From positions 188,001 to 252,000 of the forward strand of contig JAQFVV010006313.1 of NCBI GenBank assembly GCA_028023455.1: a DNA stretch of 64,000 nt. Direction: 5' to 3'. The translations under genes and the position numbers were made by a program. This document shows, piece by piece, positions 1 to 12,380 of the stretch. The DNA comes from Epiperipatus broadwayi (Eukaryota > Onychophora > Udeonychophora > Euonychophora > Peripatidae). Within the stretch, counting starts at the first letter, position 1. Every line of letters starts with the position of its first letter. A model generated the notes under the pieces. That model worked only from the letters and a program-made list of their open reading frames with translations. It searched no databases and had not been told where the DNA came from.

Positions 1-846
1 CTTATTAATCTTTAACTTATTTAGAAAAACTTTTCTTTTAAAAAATTATTTTAGTTTAGATTCCTATCTTAAAAATCATTTTTACATGAAGCCAAAAACA
101 AACAAAAAACTAGAGAAAGCAAAAAAAATAAAGCAAATAAGCAAGAACTTACACAAGTACACATGGCAGACCAATCATTAGATGACAGTACAGAAATAGA
201 ATCACTCTCACTGGAAGAAATGGCTTTGGAAAATGAAAAAACTGCAATAGATAAACAGGCAAATAACAGGAGCAAAAAAAAATGCAGTGAAAAAAGGTTT
301 AGTTTTCAGGTAGGAGATAAAAGTCAAGCACTCTAATCTGAAAAAATAGAAATAATATCCCCTACAAAGAAAAATAAACAATTCAAATGAAGATAAATAT
401 TAGTGCAATAAATGACAGATGACTAAATTCCACTAAAATAATGCAGCAAATTAACAATTGGATACATACAACACAGTCATCTATTTGTAGGGCTATTAGA
501 AACAAAAAATTATAACAGATTCCATTTTGATTCAACACAACATATGAATAAAATGGTATTTTGTGCATGCTCCTTGATACAGCAATGCCTTCAAGTGGCA
601 CAGGTATTTTTATCAACCAAGAAAGCCCATTCACAACTTTTAAAACAATTTTATAGATGCAAATGTACTTATAACAACTTTCAATCATAGGTAACTTTCA
701 ATCAATGTAATTTTTGTATATATACCTCCAGGGCCGATAGTAATTAGCCGAATAATTTCAACTATAAACTCAATTCCAGCAACCAATCCTCACCCCAGTA
801 TTCTTGCTAGAGGTTTTTATATGACCTATAAAAATTTTGTCAAAAA

Positions 847-1287
847 ATGGATATATCAACATACAATACCTCTAATGAGTGGGGAAGGTTTTATTCCATC
901 GGAATCGGTATTTTTTATAATAACAGACATGGTACTTTAATTGATCTGATGTTTTATTTCCTCATGTTACACCACACAATTGAAGTCCAACATTATCCGA
1001 CTAATTTTTCTGATCATGCAGCACAAATAATGAAACTAAATTTAGACACACACAACAATACATTTAACAACATACAAAAAACAATAAGAATATTACTTCC
1101 AAATGGTATTCCAGAGGCTATCTTCTCAGAAATGTATATAATGTTAAATAAAATAAATCAAATTGAACTGGACCTAATCTCCAAATATATAACATATATA
1201 AACACACTCTCGTTTAACATAAATAATATTACACAAAAATCTACGTTCCCCCTCAAAATTAATCACATCAGCAGAGAAAATAAATAA
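847..1287 (+). pseudogene. LINE endonuclease C-terminus plus linker (fragment)
   Basis: A 146-residue open stretch inside the LINE remnant. Residues 55-58 read SDHA, followed by hydrophobic residues, which matches the C-terminal SDH active-site motif of APE-type endonucleases that nick target DNA for target-primed reverse transcription. The preceding residues (IEVQHYPTNF) fit the strand leading into that motif. Residues 60-146 are Asn/Ile-rich linker with no recognisable domain. The ATG is not a real start, because homologous sequence continues upstream in other frames. It is a broken piece of ORF2, not an independent gene. Confidence 0.6.
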
Positions 1288-2034
1288 AAAGATAATACTA
1301 TCAAAAACAGTCAAGAATAAACAAACAAATATAATAAAGTTAACAAAGTTATACAATCAAATTTTATGATAAACTGAAGCAAAATCTAACAATAAAGAAA
1401 AAGAAAATTTGTCTGACATAACAATATACATGGACCTATGGATATGTTTGTTGGGCCTTAGGTTATCCATCCACAAACAAAGTCACCATGGCTCTAGAAT
1501 GAGAAAAGAGAGTGATAGCTGGTTATAATATGCTAGACCATATAGACAACTACTTCAAAAAAAAGATAACCAGCCCTAATCATTTCAAAACACTTGCAGA
1601 TTATTTTGGAAAGCCAGAAACACTATTTGAAATAAATGATTAGCAATAGTTTTAAACTCAGTCCCAAGCACATGTCATCCAGGGCCACCACCAAGGATCC
1701 CATAATTTGTACTGTCATATCTCAGCCAATTCACAAATAAATATTTATCCCAACATGCAAATCAATTTTCACAGAAATTATACAATATACAAGGACTATA
1801 TCCAATATCAATGTTTCCATTTATGAAAAATGAACCAATTTCCATGCTCTCTAATCTGTGACCAATATAAATGGAACCATTGATGATAAATATACTGGAA
1901 AAGGTCATAAAGAACAAAATTTAACAGTAAATAGAACCAATAATATCACAACATCAATATGCAAAAAATGGGTCATCTACAAGGCAAGCAACACTGATAT
2001 TTAAAACAGTAATGAACTCAGTTATTAAAAAAAG

Positions 2035-2470
2035 CACTAATGGCAGTCCACTTGGATTTTGAAAGTGCATTTGATTCTGTGACAATAGAAACACTATTAA
2101 GTCAGCTAAAAACATAGATACCTAAATCATTTGCTTCTAAATAGAGGAAAACATATCTTGCTCAATGGAAGATCCACATCATCATTCAATCCCAGAAAAT
2201 CAATCCTGAAAGGTTATCCACTAAGCACACTGCTATTTACCTTTTATTTAAACCCATTACTAGAGAAAATCAATAAAAATATCCAAGGGATTCAGTAACA
2301 AACACAAATACATTCCCTTTATAGATTATATGGATTATATCACAGTACTTCTAAACTCAAAGAAGAAAATACATATACTACAAAAAATAATAGAAGACGA
2401 CACAAAAAACTTCAAATTAAAAATTGACATCAATAAGTCAGCAGCATGGTCAATATACACATGAACACAG
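2035..2470 (+). pseudogene. LINE reverse transcriptase core (fragment)
   Basis: Frameshifted remains of the RT palm. Motif A reads LDFESAFDSV, keeping the catalytic Asp in the AFDS context typical of LINE RTs. Motif B reads KGYPLSTLLFTFYLNPLLEK, corresponding to the RQGCPLSPLLF-type segment, and is followed by IQGIQ. Where motif C should be Y/F-A-D-D, the sequence reads DYMDYITVLLNS: both the Ala and the second catalytic Asp are replaced, so the enzyme would be dead even without the stops. The downstream KIDINKSAAWSI corresponds to the thumb-proximal N-x-x-K-S motif. The order and spacing are right for one element. Confidence 0.7.
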
Positions 2471-3263
2471 ATACACAAGTTTATCAATGTAAACTCAGTT
2501 ATTTCCTGGGTTTTCCTTTCCACTTGGGAATGAGTCAGATGAGAAGGAATATACAAAATAAGCTCAAAAAATTGAAGCAGAAAGAATCATAGCATCTCTC
2601 TCTAGATTGTATCTCTCACTCTATGCAAAAGTATCACTGTTTAATAAACTTATAATAACCAACATAACATACTTTCTACCAATAATTATTTTTACAAAAC
2701 AATTTACAAAGTCCATTAACTTACTATGTAATAAAGTATTATGGAACAGAAAAGTAGTAGCAATTTCAATAAAGCAACTAAGCCAAACAGCAAGATTTAA
2801 TAGCTCTGTATAGCATGCATTACAAACTTTCTACACACAAAAAACAGTAAATCTACTGATTGCCATATTTAGATGTTTCCCAAACTTAGAACCAAAACTG
2901 TTAATCACACTACCAGACTGACCCTTTCTCATGGATAACTATATAAAAACCCTATAGATAAGTATTAAAAACATTAAAGATAAAATAGCACTGAAGAACC
3001 CAATTAAATATACTTATTGACAAATTTGGCATTTTCTATCTCAGAACCAAGAAAACCATAATAGGCTAACAGTACTGGGAATATAATAGACAATTACTCA
3101 AAAAGTACAAAACATTGTATTTAGAACCAATATTGTTTCACTTATCCTCAAATTGAATTTAAGTACATTACCTACTGCATATTACATTCGGTTCAAGAGT
3201 TGTTACCTAAATGTTGATCCAATGTGTGCTTTGGATCCCTGAGAAGAAGAAGCACAACAACAT

Positions 3264-3482
3264 TTGATACATCACTCTAGAGGCTTAGAGAAAGTCAGAC
3301 AACTGATGTTAAATAATTATAGAAAAAGTGAAACCACAATAAAAATAATGCTAAAACCATTCAAAGACAACAAAATACCAATAATATGTGCAGCAACTTT
3401 CAGTATATATGCCTTATGGTGTACCAGATGTGCTTTCACTTTAGGAAACAATCCAAAAAGACACCCTAACACATATCATTAG
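3264..3482 (+). pseudogene. LINE ORF2 C-terminal tail (fragment)
   Basis: A 72-residue open stretch immediately after a reading of CALDPEEEAQQH, which resembles the Cys/His post-RT segment of LINE ORF2 proteins. It contains FSIYALWCTRCAFTLGNN, with the W and basic/hydrophobic pattern seen near ORF2 C-termini. I assign it to the same LINE by position and style only; as an isolated peptide it would not be recognisable. Confidence 0.4.
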
Positions 3483-3793
3483 AAACTAAAAAAACTTAAG
3501 GAAATAAATAATTCCACCAGATATGTTTGCTGCCACTTCGTCTCTTTTTAAAATAAGAGCAGCATTACAATAGATAGACCAAATACAATTTCAAGGAAAT
3601 GGAAAGTTAAAATGAACTCACAATAAGAACTGAAATATCTAAAACTGCAGGAATTACAAAAGACTCTAATGGTTAAGGAAAAGAAAAGATATTTTTTTTT
3701 GTTTTCAAGATGTATCCTAGTATATTAGGTTTGATACAATGTTGCTTTAAATTTACTATTAGACCATAATAAGTTTTGAACTAATAAAATTTA

Positions 3794-3798
<5 letters not shown>

Positions 3799-3838
<40 letters not shown>
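3799..3838. repeat. (TA)n microsatellite
   Basis: About 20 uninterrupted TA dinucleotides. The region just downstream (about 3911-3933) also has a short GAGT-type repeat. Confidence 0.95.
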
Positions 3839-3841
<3 letters not shown>

Positions 3842-5690
3842 CTATTCTTGAAGTTTCAGCAGCAGAGAATGGATGCTAAATGAACCAGATCAATTACAGA
3901 TAGTGACAGGTGGTGAGTGTGAGTGAGTGAGTGTCTCAAAATGATCTACCTTTTATAGTTGTCTATCCATCATTCAAACTTTAATTACTGCCCACAAAAA
4001 GAATATCAGTGGTCAAAAAATTAATTAATTTTCAGTTAGTAACTAAGAATCATTACATATTATTAATCTAGATTATTTTAAAATTACCACATGTTTTTAA
4101 TGGTCTTGAGTTGAAAAAGAGGTTATTTATAACTTATTAATTAACAAACTTAAAAAAACAAAAAATAAGAAAATTTAAATAATTATTATATTTTTAAATA
4201 AACATAACTTTATTTTTCCCTTCTTTTATCACAACCCTATAAAAAAATTAAATTAACCCTTTATTTTGCATGTTCAGTAAAATATTTTAATATCAAAAAT
4301 TTAACTTTTAAAATTAAATAACTTGGGAATTAAAACCAAATAAAATGTCAAATACACACAATCACAAACATCCATACACACACATGGGCAGGAAATTAAC
4401 TATTTCTTTAATCTAAGCTGCTTTATTAACTAAATAAAAGTTCTTTAAATAACTAAATCTATTATTTTAGAAACTAAGATTATCCTAAATTTAACTGTCT
4501 TAATAACTTTACTAATTAATATACCTATCTTTAATAGATAATTACTAAATAAAATATTGATTAACTTTTTAAAGTAACCTAGTATTATTTAAATTTAGTT
4601 TAACAAGCTTTGTTTTAAATTAAAATATTTATTTTGGCAAATAATTTTATCAACTGAAGAATTAGTTTAAAGTATTAATTTACTCAATATTATTTACTCC
4701 TACAACTTTTAGAACAATTTTAGCTATATTTTAACTTAATGCAAATACATGTCTTACTATAATGAAAGCTATTTGATTATAATATTTCAAACAATTAGAA
4801 TCATTAACTAATTATACAGATAAGAAACATAATAATTACATATACTTGGTATCTATATTTCTTATAATTCTTCTTTCATATACACTTCAATGCAAACAAT
4901 TTTTTTTAAAATTCTTTATTTTCCTTACAGTTTTGACTGTCCAGCAGTCTTTAACAGAGCTCTAATCTCCTTCTCTGCTTTAACTAAAATAAAGATATAC
5001 AAAGAAAGTGAAAGATAAGAATAAGAGAATATATTTGGTATTCAGGTTGACAAAATAACCTGCATATAATGAATTTCTGGTCTATAACTTTATATTATTT
5101 ATTGCTTACTTTTTTTAAAAATATTATCAAACATAGCAAACTATTTTATTATAGCTTGTACAAAAAATAATGTGCAAAGCACAGTGTTAATATATATATA
5201 TAATTTAGTTTAAGATGTCTATACACTCTTAAATTCTATTATTTATGTCTGAATTTTGGTATGAAAGATTGCATATTTTCTAACTATTGTTTTGTGTAAC
5301 ATTGAACTTATATAAAAGTAGTCTTTTTTTTTTTTTTTAAACGGAACATCCAGATAGAAATTTTATGGAATGGAGCAAGGTCAAGATAGATAAAATTAAA
5401 TAATAGATTTTAAATCTATAATACCTAATGTAATTTAATTATTTTTGCTATATGATAATTCTATAATGTTGATAAATGCATATTTAATTATCAATAACCA
5501 TAAAGTTTGATTGTTCTTCATAATGTATTGAATTATCTCTTCATTAAATGATGTATTTATTGAATTATTGATATTTATTGAATTATATGTTTGTGGATTT
5601 ATTACTATATTCATCCACTTAATCATTTATTAATTTATTCAATTAGTTATTTTATAAAAAATAAATTTATCAACAGCATTTTTATATTGA
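3839..5690. other. AT-rich DNA with no recognisable gene
   Basis: Roughly 1.85 kb of low-complexity A/T runs. It has no coding signal, no tRNA-like segment and no strong inverted repeat that I could find. The only sizeable open frame here (minus strand, 5435-5626) is Asn/Ile-rich low-complexity translation and is not supported as a gene. Confidence 0.6.
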
Positions 5691-6109
5691 AATATTCCAT
5701 CATCTAATATGAGTGTCAAATGTCTTTAGAAAAATTTAACTTTATTTAAATATTACAAATACATTAGACTGTTAGGAATAGCACATCAAACAGGCTAGTA
5801 TATGCACAATGCTTTGAGGGTATTATTATTTCTTTCCTCATGGCAAAATCAAAACTACAGTTTACCAAAAAACTATACATACAGAAAAATACCTAGCCTA
5901 TACATCCAATCACACCAGAAACACAACACATGCACTTATACCAACACTATTGGAATAGCACAAATGATGTTTCTTCAGGAACCAGCAATTTGGAAAAAAA
6001 AGATATTATATGGAACAAACTCTGGTGAAAAATGGGTATCCATCAGCTGTTTTTAAGAAAATGTTAAATAGACAACAAAAAGAACAAGCAGGATAAAATA
6101 CAGTTATTG

Positions 6110-6460
6110 GTACTGTAGTATACCCATACATTCTAAAATAGAACAGACAATTAAGGAAAATATTCAATCAGTATAGCATTAGAACAGCTTTTCTGAGCCA
6201 TTCCACATTACATGGAATTATAACATCTACAAAACCTAAACTTGAAACATTCAAAAGAAAAAACTGCATTCATGTAATACCATGTGAATGTGGAAGAATA
6301 TATATTTGTGAAATGAGTCATTCTATTGAAAAGCACTTGCAAGTACACAAACTAATGATTACAAGAGAGATAAAAGATGTATCTAAGGTAGCAGACCATA
6401 TATTTGCCAATGAACATATGTTCAATTGGCTAAACACAAAAATATTGGATTGATAAGAAA
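6110..6460 (+). pseudogene. PLE GIY-YIG endonuclease domain (fragment)
   Basis: The reading begins VVYPYILK (stop) NRQLRKIFNQYSIRTAF, the usual lead-in to the PLE endonuclease. It is followed at 6265-6350 by CIHVIPCECGRIYICEMSHS and then EKHLQVHK. In active PLEs this segment is a Cys-rich linker followed by YIGET and an Arg/His-containing helix. Here the YIG glycine is replaced by Cys (YIC) and the expected Arg of the helix is lost, so it is probably inactive. A further stretch (VSKVADHIFANEHMFNW) matches the conserved S-A-V-A-x-H motif downstream. Stops and a frameshift confirm pseudogene status. Confidence 0.75.
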
Positions 6461-6654
6461 AGATATAAAGAAGAAAATTTAAAGAATCTGCTTACATGAT
6501 AATGGCAAAAAATCTCATAAGCCAATCTAATGTGACTATACATATTGTATGGAAACCAGTAATCAATGTTGCTATTAGGAAAAAAGTGAAGAAATTAGCA
6601 GGAACCTCATACAAACGTATATGAAATTTCTACTGACTGTTGCCTTTGGAAGGA

Positions 6655-6720
6655 TGGCTCAGTCAGTCCTTAAAATTCAAGAATCAAGGAGTCCAGATTC
6701 AAATCCCATGCTATACTGTC
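6655..6720 (+). promoter_or_regulatory. tRNA-like A/B-box segment in PLE arm
   Basis: GGATGGCTCAGTCAG resembles a Pol III A box, and 40 bases later AGATTCAAATCCC resembles a B box (consensus GGTTCRANNCC). The same segment occurs, better preserved, on the minus strand at about 50590-50690. No cloverleaf is intact. It may be a tRNA-derived promoter built into the PLE terminal arm. Confidence 0.45.
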
Positions 6721-6800
6721 ACTGGTCAGGCCAGCTATACCTGAAGAACAGAGGAGAATAATATTCCTTGAAAATGTTTTGCATTTACTAATCTTGTTAA

Positions 6801-7610
6801 CTACTTCAAGAAAGCTGGTCATAATTTATTTTTACTTGCAATAATATACATCATCAAAAACTATGATTACTCATCCCAGGATAAAATTTTTGTATTATCC
6901 TTTCTGAAGAACTAAAAAATAATAAAAATGGAATGATAATGCTATGTATTGGTGAAAATTTATTAGTTTAAAATGACATTTAACTTTAAATAATGATTTA
7001 AGTATTGCTTTAATACAAACTTGTATTAATTGTACCTTTTAATAAAATCCATTGGAGTGATTTGATACTTAATTGAAATTCCTACACAAATTACTCTCTT
7101 TATCCTTTTAAATCCACTTATGATCAATTATTAAAAATCTAAATGCAACTCTAAATAAACATTATATGTAGCATGACATAGTATAACATGTCTGAAAAGC
7201 ATATGTGAACTGCCCAGAATGACCTTGGATCTACATTATAAAAAAAAACATCAGATACTGACAAACTAAGACAATACAAAGCCAAGAGCTGGGAAAATTA
7301 ATTAATCTATTTGTACTGATTAAATGACTTAACCCAGTTAACAAGATTCATCCTTAATACAGAAGAAGATGGCCTGGGTACACAAATCAAAATGGTACTA
7401 ACTAATAATAACAAATCTTTCTCCAATAGAGCTTACTTAGACAACTAGCAAATATATATGAGATCTTTAATACTCATGATACTATAAATTAATTAATCTT
7501 TAATCTGCTTTATGGGTTAGATTGAATTCTACTCCATTGAATAATATAATAACTAAGTAATAATAAAAACCAAGTACATAATAAATATAAAAAATAAACA
7601 AATTATATAT
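6801..7610. other. AT-rich spacer
   Basis: About 800 bases between the PLE fragment and the next element. It has no coding signal. Short ATTAATTAATC motifs recur near 7300 and 7490. Confidence 0.5.
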
Positions 7611-10600
7611 TGTAACCAAAATCCCCGGAGCCGTCCACCCTGATGGCTCACAAAGGTGGTAACCAACCTTCCATCACCCCTCCAACTACCCATCATCATG
7701 CCGTACTTGTTGCGGCACTATAAATTGTAACCGTAAATTGTGTAATCTCAACTACGTAACGTAAGTGCACTAGGAATTACAACCTTGGTCACTGATCAAC
7801 TCTCATTGCACATTATCAGTTATTAAGAGCTGTATCCAAAAGCATATCATACTATTTATTTTATGTACAAAAGACCACAATCAACATCTGGGGCAATTTA
7901 CTACAGACAAAATTAATGAATTAACCTAACTTTTTATAATTTATTTGATCGCAGCCAGGGTATACCGCGAAGACCTATCATAGTATTATTATAAAACATA
8001 TTAAACAAATTATAAGTGCAATTTTATCACCCTTAAACCTCAATTTGCGATTTTTATGGTATGCGACCCTATGGCCGACCATGTACAAGATAGCGTAATT
8101 TGTGGAACCACATAAAATTATGAAATTTTAAATCATCTATATGATTTCTAAGACAGATGCTAGTCCAGGTAAAGCTTTGCAATTAATAAACATGAATAAT
8201 TGGGTTCTTTTATAATTTAATATATCATTGAGACTCTTATTGTATTGACGAATGAAAATTTAAAAATGTTAGGTAAATATATTCAATCATATCATTATTG
8301 AATAAATCTGTTCACAAGTTTAATAATTAATTTGTATTTTATACTAGAATCAACTACGCAAAGCCACAATGATGGAAAAAGGTAAATGGGATTTTATTGT
8401 ACCTTACCAATCATATACTACCAAAGACGAAAAGCATCTTAATGTTTTCTCAAAATATTAATAAATTCTTATATCATGTAGACAATAATATGTAATTCAA
8501 TGTATGCTCTATAATGTATGCTCTATCCAAAGTTTATGATTTCTGATGTTATGAATGACACATAGCAACGGCACAGTAAGTTTAATTATAAATCAACTTT
8601 TATTTACAAACTTTATGAACAATAAATAGTTAATTTCAATATTTTAAATAAAACATAAATAAACAAATAAAATAATTAAATGATGGTTCAATAGACTTTC
8701 TTCAATACATCTCACAGGTACAGTATTTAAAAACCTAATCATACCTTATTTCAATCTAATATAATGAATATTGAGACAATTATTAAATTCAGCATTAACT
8801 TATGAAATATTGAACGTCATTTCCAGATTCAATAACTTCCTACTGTAAACTTATAATCATATAATAAATAATATGATGTCTGTATGATTTAGCTATAATG
8901 TAATCATTAATTAAAATGAAAATGTAAACTTACACTCAGGTAGATAATAATTAACCAACAGTTAATTATCATGAAGTACTTGAATAGAATGTCCTGTTGC
9001 CATTTATCAATCTAACCGATAAATTATGCTTACAAATGAAGAAGATGATTTGGCAGATTAACTAAAATACTTTGCCCAACTTATATCTGTGAAGCAAACA
9101 TATTCCTGTGGATGTATTCATCTACACATAGGAATTAAATAATACTAACGTTTTGCGTATTTAAACACTATCATAAAGTCATACGTATAATCACACAATT
9201 CCGCGGATTAACCACCAGCGCAGAAATGTGTGTAAAATACAAAATGGCAATTAAAATAATCTGTGATTAACCACCAGCACAGATTAAAGCCTTTAACATA
9301 CTAAAACAACATTATAATTTACTTCCATTAAAGTGCAAATCATCCCCTCAATTCTTCTGATTATTCAGAATACACTGACACTTTAGCACATGTGGGTTCT
9401 TGCTTAACAATATGTCACAATAATCAGGACAACTAATGTACTACTTATCTTGCTTAAAATAAACACGTATAATATAATGTAAATAATATTGGCATGGGAA
9501 TATAAATCTGGAAAGACTCACAAAATATCTCATAAAGATTGGTATATCTCATGAATTCATTAAGTACTGTTTAAGCTTTCTCCGGAAGAGCTACACGTCT
9601 GAACTCCAGTATTTTATTCAACCTTTATTAATTTAAATCTAACAAATATAACTTATGAACTTCGTAACGCGAGTTCATATAACGATAAAATTAAATAAAT
9701 GTATTATTCATTAACATATAACATTTAACGGTGTGTGTGTGTGATAAAACTAAATGTAAAGCATTTTATAGTTCAAATACATGAATTTTAGCAGATGTGT
9801 ATCACAAATTGGATTGTATAGCATTTTGTAACTCCTAATGTGATCCAGTGAATCCATGTACAATGTGTAGAATAATAAGTATATGAAGGTAATAGCTATA
9901 ACTGTAGTTAAATTCCATACATGCAATTATATCCATTTGATTAGTTATTAAAGCAATATTAGATTAACGATTTGCAATGGCTCTCCAAACATGAAACAAT
10001 TTTAAAACAGGATACACAGAATTTAAATGAAAATGTTTTTCATAAAGTTATTAATCCCTACATCTCTCTATCAAAAGTGTTCAAAGTTTATCCTATCCAT
10101 GCAAGTATTTATTTATCCATTGCGTTAATCCAGGAATAACTAATTACAGCAATTAATTTATTCATTTTTAAATAGACGATACAATTATAAAAAACTTTGA
10201 TTAATTATTTGAAAAAATGTTTATGATCCAAGCGTTAAACAAATTAATTAGCAAATATTAATGGCATTGTAAAGTTAAATATCAATCAATATTATATTTT
10301 ATCAGAATTAAAAAACGGGAAATATTAAATATTTTGATAGCTTTAACGCTTTACTTTATTTTAACTTTAAACTTTTTCTTTTAAAAACAAATTTTCATTT
10401 TTAATAAAACTTCTGTAATTAAAACACTGATTCAAATTTTCCAAATTGTAGAATAATAAATATTTCAAAACATACCAAATTCTTGTATTTAATTCTTTCA
10501 AACTGGAAGCTCTAACATTTCAAAATGCGATATTGGAAAACGCTACGGTGATTTGATTCAGTTGGTCGAACGACTTGAAAAGATCTTTAGTTTTAGTGAT

Positions 10601-11151
10601 CCATCTTAATTAGATACCACTAAGTTATTTTATGTTTATAGCAAATTTGTGGTAGTTTATTTACTTATTAACGGTTTCAAAATCAGCTCAGCAAATTTTA
10701 CACCATTTGCCTTTACCGTTTCTGTTCTTCTTTCTCACCAAAAGACAAACTAACAGACGATATTCTCCTAGAAATTCGCGCTCTTTTCTTTTTATTACAT
10801 TGAGACACTTACGTAATTATTGTATTTATTTAATAATTTATTTTAATTGAACAAATGGTTTTGTAAATTTAATAGAAATAATAATTTAAGATCATTTTTA
10901 AACAAACAAAACAAAATTATTATATTTTAATAATATTTTACCAAATTTTTATGTAGTTGTCAAATTTTTAAAAGTTAAACGTTTTGATATAAGTTAGTAT
11001 ATGGAATGAAGCAAACTTAAATTTATATTAAAATAATATAAACAGTAATATTTTCAAATGCGAATCAAGCTAACCAAATCACCAAGAGAAGAAAGAGAAA
11101 TTTTTATATAAGTTACATCAATTAATATATTTTCTACTAAAATATATGGTT

Positions 11152-11154
<3 letters not shown>
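7611..11154. mobile_element. LTR-like element with TGTAACCA/TGGTTACA ends
   Basis: The left end is TGTAACCAAAATCCCCGG and the right end is TGGTTACA, giving an 8 bp perfect terminal inverted repeat of the TG...CA kind found on LTRs. The right end abuts a long (TA)n; the left end abuts attatatat. The interior (3.5 kb) has no ORF of 60 codons and keeps more CpG and GC than the surroundings, for example around 7625-7760 and 7950-8090. I see no internal direct repeat marking a pair of short LTRs, so it may be one very long solo LTR, a non-coding LTR derivative, or a chance pairing of ends. Orientation is unknown. Confidence 0.45.
9199..9285. repeat. Two hairpins sharing one loop
   Basis: The 12-mer ATTAACCACCAG occurs twice. 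At 9258-9285 it forms the loop of a perfect 8 bp stem (AATCTGTG/CACAGATT). At 9199-9225 it sits in a loop closed by TTCCGCG/CGCAGAA with one mismatch. The stems differ while the loop is unchanged. Confidence 0.6.

Positions 11155-11243
<89 letters not shown>
11155..11243. repeat. (TA)n microsatellite
   Basis: About 45 TA units, directly adjoining the right end of the 7611-11154 element and followed by gagagcg. Confidence 0.95.
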
Positions 11244-11248
<5 letters not shown>

Positions 11249-11324
11249 CGAATACAAGAGAGTGAATGACATCATACATATAGTTGGAAATTATTTATGT
11301 GATACAGTCCATTGTTTCTAAACT

Positions 11325-12380
11325 ATTGCACTGGTATAATCAATGAGGATTGTCAATTCCCTCTTTGTGATAAATACTTAGCTAGAGCCAGCATTTAAAA
11401 TATCTCTGCAAGGAATTCCCCAAACCTTGTGACCATGTTTTTTTGCTCTGGCACTCCTCAGAGAGGTCCTAGGATAGGTTCAGACACTAGATCTAAAAAA
11501 TACCAACCCAAAAACAGTATTTACCTAGGAAGTTATCTATTGAAAGAAAAATCTGAAATTTTCAGACAACTACATGAGGTCCTAGGTAGGTTTATACACT
11601 AGATCTAAAAATATCAACCCAAAGCCAGCATTTATATCAAGTTATCTATTGTGAAAAATATCTGAAACTTTTAGATTTTTCTCTCAATAGATAACTTCTA
11701 AATAAATGCTGTCTTTGGGTTGGTATTTTTAGATCTAGTGTCTGAACCTATCCTAGCACCTCTCTGAGAAGTGCCAGAGCACAAAACCATGGTCAAAGGT
11801 TTTTGGGGGATCCTGACAGAGATATTTTAAATGCTGGACCTGGATAAACATTTATCCCAAAGCTTGTTGAGGAAATGACAATCCTCATTGCTTATATCTA
11901 ACAAGCTTAAGAGAATTGACTCATGTAATATATGAGTCTTATTTTGACTATTTATAGTCTCTGCCTTAAGTCTTATGCAATGTTCTATTGCTAAGACTAG
12001 TAATATATGGTATGTATGAATATCTCTCAGCCCCATATAGCTGTTTGAGATCAATAGCCGGGTTTGAAGACATGTAGGTGTCTGAAATATTCAGATTTTC
12101 CTCTCAATAGATAATGTCTAGATAAATGCTGGCTTTGGGTTTGTATTTTTAGATCTAGGGTCTGAACCTATCCTAGCACCTTTCTGATAAGTTCCAGAGC
12201 ATGAAACCATGGTCAGAGGTATGGGGGTCCTGACAGAGATATTTTAAATGCTGGCTCTGGATAAGTATTTATAACAAAGCTTGATGAGTAATTGGCAATC
12301 CTCATTGATTATATCTTACAAGCTTAAGAGAATTGGGCCATGTGATCTATGACTATTATTTTGACTATTGCACTGCTAAT
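11325..12380. repeat. Nested fold-back of a ~280 bp repeat unit
   Basis: One unit, recognisable by tagatctagtgtctgaacc, CCAGAGCA, CCATGGTCA and gacagagatattttaaatgctgg, occurs four times. Two copies are on the + strand (about 11665-11965 and 12085-12375). One is nearly full-length and inverted (about 11325-11565), and one is partial and inverted (about 11575-11662). The symmetry centre is near 11665-11685, where caatagat and atctattg face each other. There is no coding capacity; the minus-strand frame at 11827-12054 is a by-product. This looks like a MITE or fold-back family with tandem and inverted duplication. Confidence 0.7.

Larger units (their letters stand above)
1..3650 (+). mobile_element. 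Decayed non-LTR (LINE) retrotransposon
   Basis: A LINE-type element broken by many stops and frameshifts. Reading along the + strand, pieces appear in the order expected for a LINE ORF2: an endonuclease-like stretch near 515-660 (SSGTGIFINQ-type reading, resembling the mid-part of APE domains), the APE C-terminal SDHA motif at 1009-1020, reverse transcriptase motif A (LDFESAFDSV) near 2050, motif B (KGYPLSTLLF) near 2200-2250, a degraded motif C near 2325-2350, then a post-RT tail around 3190-3480. The first 300 bases are A-rich and lysine-rich in translation and may be the end of ORF1, which is a guess. The right edge is set loosely by loss of coding signal and a T-run at 3690. The clade (Tx1/L1-like or other) cannot be settled by eye. 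It is clearly inactive. Confidence 0.75.
5690..6800 (+). mobile_element. Penelope-like element, 3' fragment with inverted arm
   Basis: This shares its arrangement with the element at 50402-51520. The left edge (5690-5830, around tattccatcatctaatatg) is the reverse complement of a PLE terminal arm, the middle codes for a GIY-YIG endonuclease domain, and the right edge (6640-6785) carries the forward arm with a tRNA-like segment and a CTGAAGA...GAAAA core. PLEs commonly carry inverted terminal repeat (pLTR) segments. The reverse transcriptase is absent, so the copy is 5' truncated. Identity to the 50.4 kb copy is clear but diverged, which argues for two independent old insertions. Confidence 0.75.

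Noticed and set aside
383-688. 101-residue minus-strand frame and other minus frames in 1-2560
   Set aside because: They lie antisense to the LINE endonuclease and RT readings, which carry the recognisable motifs.
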